Position numbers and translations under genes: made by a program
Shown here: positions 57,175 to 64,000 of the stretch, piece after piece
Numbering within the stretch: the stretch's first letter is position 1
Layout of the letters: every line of letters begins with the position of its first letter
Assembly (NCBI RefSeq): GCF_026914185.1
Contig: NC_070567.1
Coordinates: 682,001-746,000, forward strand
DNA length: 64,000 bases
Direction: 5' to 3'
From: Puccinia triticina
Lineage: Eukaryota > Basidiomycota > Pucciniomycetes > Pucciniales > Pucciniaceae
The notes under the pieces: model-generated
Databases searched by the model: none
The model's input: only the letters and a program-made list of their open reading frames with translations
Told to the model about the DNA's origin: nothing

Positions 57175-57878
57175 CGAGTTAGGCTGAGGGTCTTGAAACA
57201 TTCTTCTATTCTTCTGGTTTTTCTACAACGATGTGCACTTGGCCGTCGGTTTTCTTTCCTAAGGGTTGGTGAGTGTGACGATTGAGAAAAGCCTTTTTGA
57301 GACGTTCTGGCTGGACGGAAACATGGCAAGGGAGCCTTGAAGGTTAGTTAGATATGTAGTCGACAGGATACTTACAGACGAGTTGTTTCAGGTATGTAGC
57401 TGGCAGAGTGCTGGCTGAGGAAGGCTGGAGCTGGCTCGAGAAAGGTCCAAGTTGAGTTGGCTGAAGTCGAGGTGGGCCGCAGAATGTTCTCGAAGCTGAA
57501 CTGCAACTCCCACCTCTGCCTTGCAGCGAAGCCTGGGTCATGGCATCGTAGACAGCACAGGACGAAAGCCTCTTCCTCCATGGCCTCATGAACGACTTCC
57601 AGCAAAAAAAGAGGAGCCCTCACAACCTCTTCCTGTTGGGCAAATGCGCATTCCTGCAAATGGTTATCATGTTGTCCATATTTTTCTACACGACAGAGTA
57701 AAAAAGACACATGACAAAATGAAACACAGATAGGCAGAAAAAAACCTAATCAAGAAAAACGCAAAAATCATGGAACAGATGAAGCAAAAAGGGCGCTCAA
57801 GCACCGCCTTGACAAAAAGAAAAAAAAAAGTATGAGTGGGTGAGGAATTAAAGGGGGAGAGAGAGGCGGGGGCTAGAT
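57175..57878. other. intergenic between Mso1-like and Hikeshi genes
   Basis: About 700 bp that should hold the Mso1-like 3' end and the Hikeshi promoter. Overlapping minus frames of 81 and 112 codons lack domains and are not called. Confidence 0.5.
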
Positions 57879-59439
57879 CTATCTAGCATACCGTCTGGCG
57901 GTGCTAGAAGAGGAAGGATAGGAGGGAGATTTGGCCTTGCTGGGGGTAGGATATCTATCGTTTTGTCCAGAAGGGGGAAAGTAATCCACCGTTGTTGGTG
58001 GGGCAACTCTGGGAGGTGCTGGGGCAGGTTTTCGAGAGCCCTCGTACCTGCGGGGGTCGGGGTACTGCCTGGACCTGTCGTCGTAGTGATGAGAGGGAGG
58101 GGGAGGATTGTAGGCGCGCTGGGCGGGGGGCGGATGGCGGCTGGGCATCTGTTCGAGCCGGTTCCTGCCCGGCGGGGCCTTGGGTGCATACTCGGCTGCA
58201 TCCTCGTACCGTCCACGCCGGCGTCGAGCTGGCTCGGCGCTCCCGTATCCCGAATCTTGCGAATGCTTGGTCGAGCCCGAGTCCTGTCGGGCATGCCCGC
58301 CCCGGCCCTCGTCTACCGCCGCGAAGATGTCGTCCAGCCCCGCCCGGCCACCCTGCCGCTGTGAACCTGCCTCCCCATGCGACTCGTACCGCCCGGGCCG
58401 ATTCCCTGCATGGTTCGTATACTGCGAATCCTGCACTCGCGATTGTGCTTCCTTAAGCTCGGCGTCGCTGAAGAGCCAGTCCGGTAAATCGCGCGCCGAT
58501 TCCGCTTTTTCTATGTGGTGCCTGCATGCATCAATCATCATCAGTTTCGGTTTGGTCTGTTATCGTCGTGATCTTTTGAAGACACTCACTTCTTCATAAT
58601 CCGGATGAGATGGCTTTCTCCTTCGTAGTCTGAGGCGTCGCTTGCGTAACCTTCATCGTTATGTAGTTTTTTTTGGAACGTAGCACCAACGGTGGCAAGC
58701 TTGGCCCAGATGGTATCTGTCATAATCAAAGGATAAGATTTAGTGGATCTGAGACAGGTTGAGTATCATTAACTTTCGACTGACTTTGTTGTTCTTGTTG
58801 GCGATCACCAGGAGCTTGATCATGTTCTGGAGATGGGGCCATTTCTCTAGGTTGGCTAGCATCAGTCGTAGAGTTACCCCAGACAGTCTTCTTGAGATTG
58901 TTCCAGCTCCAAGAACCTTCGGCCTCTGTAGAGGCTTGAGTGGGAGGCTGTGCTTGGTCAGCCTCCCCAGGATCCGAGTAGTACTCTTCGGGAGTAATCG
59001 GACGGTTGCCACGCCTGGGTGGCCCGTTGCGGAAATCTGGGTTGTGTTGATGATGATCCCGAGCATCAGGACGTCGAGTGGCGGAGGATGGGGGCTTTCG
59101 AACGTCGGTCATGGCACTGGGCCTTGAGTAGGATGAATGATAATCCGATTCTTGATCGCGGTATCCTCTCGAGGGCTCGTTGTTATACCGTCTTCCAGGT
59201 GGCGGTGGCCCTCGAGCTTCGTAGGATGAGCCAGCATAGTCAGGCGTACGCTGAGCTGGGCGTGAGCTTGCAGCCCGGGAGTAGGGCTCAGCCGCTGGGT
59301 AACGTTGAGGTGGTCGGCCCGGCCTGGTCCCACCTGCCTCACTTCTCGAGTAGCCATAGGCATTGCCCATTGGTGGCCTGGGAGGTCCATATTGGTTGTA
59401 AAGCTCGCCTGGGCGAGGTGATGGTCGGCCATAAGACAT
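57879..59439 (-). CDS. Mso1-like Sec1-binding exocytosis protein
   Basis: Three exons, 59439-58785, 58716-58590 and 58521-57879, join in phase to 474 aa. The N-terminal 215 residues and the C-terminal 200 are Pro/Arg/Tyr/Ser-rich and look disordered. The centre holds the Mso1-type Sec1-binding block: IWAKLATVGATFQKKL, an acidic DASDYEGES, then HLIRIMKKHHIEKAESARDL and PDWLF. In yeast, Mso1 binds the SM protein Sec1 at vesicle fusion sites on the plasma membrane. Yeast Mso1 is about 210 aa with this block at its N-terminus, so the long extensions are unusual. A microtubule or RNA-binding disordered protein was considered but the central block argues for Mso1. Confidence 0.72.
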
Positions 59440-61463
59440 CGTCTGATGCTATTTGGATTTAGAAGAAGATCCGAATGCCTTGGAATCGGTTGCAAAAAAA
59501 AGAGGAAGAAAACGAGCTAGCTAGATTCTTCGTGTCCGTCGCAGTAATCGAGCTGGGGATGACTACGGTAGTTACTATGTAGAGCAGTCTGGCTACTTGA
59601 TGGGATAAGCTCAGAATTCAATCGTGAGCCCAACAACTGTTCTCGTGGAGATGTGTATCAATCAATGTCTGTTGTATATGTCTTCGGATGTGCGGGAATA
59701 TCGTGAGCAAGCACTGATAAGCAGTGAGCTCCAAGGTTCGACCAAGGAGTCTTTTTAGAAGCCAGCAGGAGCCAGCCCGATCGATTGCGCCAATGTCTAT
59801 CCTATCAAGGCCTCAAGGGGTTTTGTATATAAGCTAATTAAGATGAGTGTTATAAGCTGTGACAATAGGGAGTCAGGGGTCTAAAGCCCAGAAATCCTGA
59901 GCGATGCCGGCCTAACCGCAGTGGAAAGCGACTAGGGGTATGGCCAAGCTGGAGGTCTGACATTAACTATCCATCGGTCGTTTGGGATAGGGTTATTGGC
60001 GAAGCGTCGCAGGGGAGACGGAAAACTTGAAGGAATGTGTGGTTGCGGGGTACTACTGTATCCGTGTTGGTTGTCAAGAACCTGCTCGAGTAATGCAGAT
60101 GTCGGGGCAAGGCCACAACAAAAATAATCCGAGTGACTACTGCTCAGCAAGGGCAAGGATTGGGGTTGGAAGAGCTGGTTATGTGGACCGAGCCGAGTAT
60201 CCGTGCTTCACGGAAGAGGAGACAATAGGTCCACGGGCTCTTGGTGGGATGATCTGGGCGGAGGGAGATACATATTTACATCAGTGTCAGTGAGGTCGCA
60301 GGAGGTGTAAAGCGGAGTAGCAGTCCCAAAATTGTCCGGTGGAAAAGGGGCAAGAGGCCGGCAAGCCAACCGGGGAATCGAGAGAAAGGGTTAGGGTGAC
60401 ACGCTTGGGGTGTAAATAGACCAAAAGGACAGGTATGTATTTCTGAGAATTGTGTGTACGAGGAGGTACATACACGCGGGCATCAAGGAGAAGAGGGGAA
60501 GACGTTTGCGTGATGGTTTGTTTTGATACTCACTTGTCCTGGCAGATATTCTTCTTGCGGCTTCCCTTGGGGGGAGGGGTTCTGTTCAGACTGGCCGTGG
60601 CTCGCTATGGACGTAACAACAGCAGAACGGCATCTGGGCGGATGGTGGTGGACAAAGTGGCGATTGATGAAAGCTGAGAGCGACTAACGGGAGGGGCCGG
60701 TCCATTGCGAGGCCTCTGAGGCGATTGATGCCGAGGAGTTTCATGGCCGAGCCCGGATCGGGCAGCTGATGGCCCGAGGCTGCCCGAAAGCGGCTGATCT
60801 TCGTCACGCTCCGCACCGATCACACATCACCATCCTTCACCATCCGATAGACTGAAATCAGCGGGATCTCCTCCTAAGGAATGTGTGGATACTGAGATGG
60901 GTTGCATATATCGATATTTATGTACATTTTATGTGTGTGCAAATAAAACACCCTTGATCGTTCCGGTTCCATTCGGGCGGCGAGACTAGCGGTCCATCCG
61001 ACTTGGAAAAGATGGTTACTTCTTTTTGGCCGGAAAAGGGATGATAAAAATATGTACATGGCGGCCCTTTGGCCGTGGCTGAGGAAAAATTGGGGGAGAG
61101 ATGATCAACTCGGACAGGATTTGAAATCCCCCGCGATAGCCGGCGATGCGTGAGAGTTTGCCGGAGGATTGCCGTCATCCTGTCAGCCCACATACACACG
61201 GTGTATTGTGTGCTAAAATTTTTGGCATCCCATTTCACGGTTTTTGAGGGCCCAGATGGCCTGTTGGGGTTCCAGTTTTTGGCTCACAGGGTCTTGGAGG
61301 CTGATTAGAAGAAAGAGCACTAAACAAAACTAGTTTATAGTGTTCACAGTTGAACTGCATAAATTCATAAATGCTAATTTCCCTTTCGTAAACAGACTGG
61401 AGGACTTCCCATCACTGGAATCCTGGATGACTTCCCATAGCCTAATTGGCTAGATTTAGTGAG
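59440..61463. other. intergenic, 5' flank of the Mso1-like gene
   Basis: Only short, overlapping frames on both strands, none with a domain. GC content resembles the neighbouring host genes rather than the repeats, so an unrecognised small or non-coding gene is possible. Confidence 0.4.
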
Positions 61464-62293
61464 TAAGGCTGTGCCCCGAAAGCGGGGTTCGGGGCATGCC
61501 CCGGGGTACGGGGCATTGGGATTGGCCTTGAAAATGCCCCGAACCCCGGGGCATATGATTTTCTTTGGAAGGGAGGATTACCTGGGGGATGTGATGTCTT
61601 TTTTTGGGATTTTATCCTTTTTTTGTCATTCCAGTGGCCATCAAGTATGTACAGGTTGGTTTTAGCATGACCTTGAGGGAAAAAATGAGACACCAAGCAA
61701 GAGAGACAAAAGGAGACAAGTTGAGATGCGCAAGCAAAAACCCCCAGGAAACGGGTGGACTGAGAGAAAAGCAGACAAGTTGGACAGGCAAGTGAGAACC
61801 CCAAGGAAAAATATTTGGAAGCTGCGCAAGCCATGGGGATTGAGAGAAGATTATGTGCCATAATCCATTTGTGAATGGTGGCATCAGTTTTCAGTTCTGT
61901 TGACTGGCCTAATAGACGGGGGGATCTTGCTTTGCTGTGGTTCAGGATCCTCACGTAGCAAGTGATCTTGGCTTCAATCCCCTCAATTGGTGGGGTTGGT
62001 AGGCAGTTCCAGAGGCCAAGGCATTTTTGCAAGTGCTTTGACTGTCCCAATACAGCCCAATACCACGGATTTTTCAGTGGTGCAAAAAAAACTGTCATGA
62101 CCCGGGGCATAGTCGGGGTGTGGGGTTCGGGATGACCCTCATGCCCCCTCCCAAACCCCGGGGAACACCCTTATTAGTGAGAGGCACCAAACCTTGTTTG
62201 CTGGGGAAAACTCAATCTCAGTCAATTTTCACCAGCCAGTAAGGTTTAACCTTGCCCTCTAGCTTTTCAACCCACAGGAAGTCATCCACTTTT
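61415..62293. repeat. older element of the GACTTCCC-end family, interrupted by a hAT MITE
   Basis: The left end TGGATGACTTCCC (61415) pairs with the right end gGAAGTCATCCAC (62293). The ends match the 28.7-29.8 kb units. Nearly all the interior is the hAT MITE at 61464-62173. Confidence 0.5.
61464..62173. mobile_element. non-autonomous hAT element (MITE), 710 bp
   Basis: The ends TAAGGCTGTGCCCCG and (inverted) TAAGGGTGTTCCCCG are flanked by the perfect 8-bp duplication TTAGTGAG (61456-61463 and 62174-62181). Subterminal regions are rich in GCCCCG/CGGGGC words. No transposase; a 222-codon minus frame spanning it has no domain. Confidence 0.92.
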
Positions 62294-63698
62294 GGACAGA
62301 TCTGGAATTTCAGATTTTGCGGGGAAATCTGAAATCTGGAACTCTGGATCACTTCAGGGATCTTCAGGGACCTAGATTTCCCTGCAAAATCTGAAATCTG
62401 GCCTGTCAGATCTGACTTTCCAGATCAACAGAAAGTCCTCCACTGATCAGACTTCCCATCAAGTTTGAATAAATCTGGAATTTCAGATTTCACAGGGAAA
62501 TCTGGAATCTGGAACTCGGGACCATATGGGGACCTTTGGGGACCTAGATTTCACCAGGGAGGAATCTGTTGTACTCTCCAGAGAGTGCCAGACCATAATT
62601 TTATCATTCTTCTTGTCTGAAGTCAATTCAATGTCAACTTGCAAGTAAGCAGCAATCTGGTTTGAACTGAATGCTAACTTGAGTCACACATATGATGGAT
62701 TGATCTTTAAGAAATTATGAACGCATGCATGCCTCCTGATGAAAGCATGTTGAGATTCTGTTTATAATAATCTACTCTCTGCATCTGCATCTGTTTACCT
62801 GATTATCCTCCCCAAACATATCCAGAATTTATTCTCCAGTTTCTCTCCAATGTACCTCCTTAGGAAGGAGTAACACATTTCTGCCATCATAAGAGCAACT
62901 AATTAGAAGTCAAACCCTGGGTTTTTCTGCCCTAACTTTGTAGTTTCATGCCACACAGACTTTAATACTTTGCCAAATGCATGTTGCTGGTAAAATTTGT
63001 GTTGGCTAATGGGAGAGCTGATAGAGATGTGAGGAGAATTCACTAGACAATCTGGCCTGCTGTGTATTAATTTTCAAATGAAAGACATTCCATGGCATGA
63101 ACCCCACAAGTGACACCCCAGCCACAATAGACCACTTCATGTTTATCCAATTTAGCATTAGAAATCTGCAATTTTTTTAAGTTGGTCAGATTCTTCTGAA
63201 ACTGAGAATTTATTATTTTTACTGATGGTTGAAACATTTCTGTAATTTTTTTGATAAAATGTGATAAAAGTCACCATGGGAGTTTCCTCAGCACTTGTGT
63301 GCAAGTGTCATCTCTGAACTCAGTCATAGATTTGGTTGGATCTCAGTTAGATGCTGGTTGGAAGGAAATTTCATGTCTGCCAGAAAGTAAGTTTATAAGA
63401 ACTGGAACCATACCAAATGTGGCGTGCAATGTCTGTGTAAAATGTATGCCATACCTATGCTGAAAACCAGGCCAATTTGATGATAAGGTTTACTTGATCC
63501 TCAAGCTTGACCAAAGTTCCTCATATTTCAATCATCATAATTTTTGACCTCTTTGGAAACCCATACCCAGTAGGTTTCTCTGAAACAGTGTTGGTATTTA
63601 TTTTCAGGGTACACACCAAAAAGCTGCCAGTTCTTTTTAAGTTGTTTCTATTACACATGGTTAAACATTTGGATGGAGTGTAGTGATACTGTGGGAGG
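62174..63698. other. intergenic with AGATTT-rich repeats
   Basis: 62300-62570 contains imperfect repeats of TCTGGAATTTCAGATTT and its inverse, apparently remnants of foldback elements with GACTTCCC-like ends (62440-62460). The rest is AT-rich without a gene. Confidence 0.4.
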
Positions 63699-64000
63699 GA
63701 GAGCTGGTCCTTAGTACCTGTTGGCGGGTACACGGGCGGGTACCCATGGAAGTGTGCAGGTATCTGCCGGGTGCGGGTGCGGGTTTCCAGTCTGGGTCCA
63801 AATTCAGGCAGTTACCTGCGCACAAATTGCAATTCTGCACAGCTCTGCTTGCCCCTAATGCTGATTGGCAGGTACTAGGTCCCTGTGGGCGGGTACCCAT
63901 GGAAGTACGCAGGTAACTGCCAGCGGGTGCTGGGTATGGTTGTGGGTGTCCATTCTGGGTCAAAATTCAGGCAGGTACCCACACCCGCCGCATTTACCCA
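63699..64000. mobile_element. left end of a hAT element, running off the window
   Basis: From about 63699 the sequence gagctggtccttagtacc follows the terminus of the 7-kb hAT element (agagctggcccctagtaccc, read inward from 10726) with few changes. It is followed by GGTACC/CCCGC subterminal repeats, some duplicated around 63880. The other end and the target duplication lie outside the window. Confidence 0.7.

Noticed and set aside
57344..57710. 112-codon minus frame between Mso1-like and Hikeshi
   Set aside because: No homology recognised and it occupies the likely promoter of Hikeshi; left uncalled.
61442..62110. 222-codon minus frame
   Set aside because: It is almost entirely inside the 710-bp hAT MITE, including its subterminal repeats, and shows no domain.

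Overview
The window looks like a gene-sparse, transposon-dense piece of a rust fungus chromosome (Pucciniales, probably Puccinia or a close relative; species not determinable from sequence alone). The reasons are short GT-AG introns in almost every real gene, fungal housekeeping genes (ALY/Yra1, Hikeshi/Opi10, Mso1, a Swi5/Ace2-type zinc-finger factor, a DAGK-domain lipid kinase), and a transposon load of hAT, Tc1/mariner, Ty3 chromovirus and Ty1/copia types. All exon joins given here were built by eye from splice sites and reading-frame phase, without RNA evidence.

Layout. 1-7 kb holds AT-rich DNA, a hAT MITE, a 2-kb long-terminal-inverted-repeat element with a palindromic satellite, and an LTR. 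7.04-10.73 kb is one complete hAT transposon with a perfect 8-bp target duplication and a 12-exon transposase broken by stop codons. 12.2-13.7 kb is an intact gene of a family I do not recognise. 13.8-25 kb is a transposon graveyard: hairpin/CTAG termini, a captured succinate-semialdehyde dehydrogenase piece, truncated copia, a chromovirus LTR plus leader, a copia integrase piece, a broken gag, a second hAT MITE and a 42-bp minisatellite. 25.7-27.9 kb is the Swi5/Ace2-like gene (minus), followed by an array of about 200-bp inverted-repeat units. 30.1-34.8 kb has two copies of one inverted-repeat element flanking a UDP-galactopyranose mutase fragment, one copy split by a Tc1/mariner foldback MITE. 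35.8-37.7 kb is ALY/Yra1 (minus, 7 exons). 38.4-41.6 kb has two Tc1/mariner-type elements, the larger carrying a broken PAS-kinase-like gene. 41.8-52.8 kb is a cluster of further copies of the unknown family, interrupted by the DAGK gene at 45.8-47.5 kb. 53-55.7 kb has a chromovirus tail and an LTR. 56.2-59.4 kb is a compact block of Hikeshi and Mso1-like genes, both on the minus strand. 59.5-64 kb is intergenic with a hAT MITE nested in an older foldback and the start of another hAT element.

The host genes look functional and unrelated to one another: mRNA export (ALY/Yra1), Hsp70 nuclear import (Hikeshi), exocytosis (Mso1), transcription (Swi5/Ace2) and lipid signalling (DAGK). The main lines worth following are (1) the unknown family, at least four loci here, whose three best copies each carry a similar hairpin about 80-120 bp past the stop codon; (2) capture of host-gene fragments (PAS-kinase, UGM, SSADH, Hikeshi exon 1) in or between mobile elements; and (3) several stop codons in dead genes that are exactly the CGA-to-TGA change expected from decay of methylated CpG.
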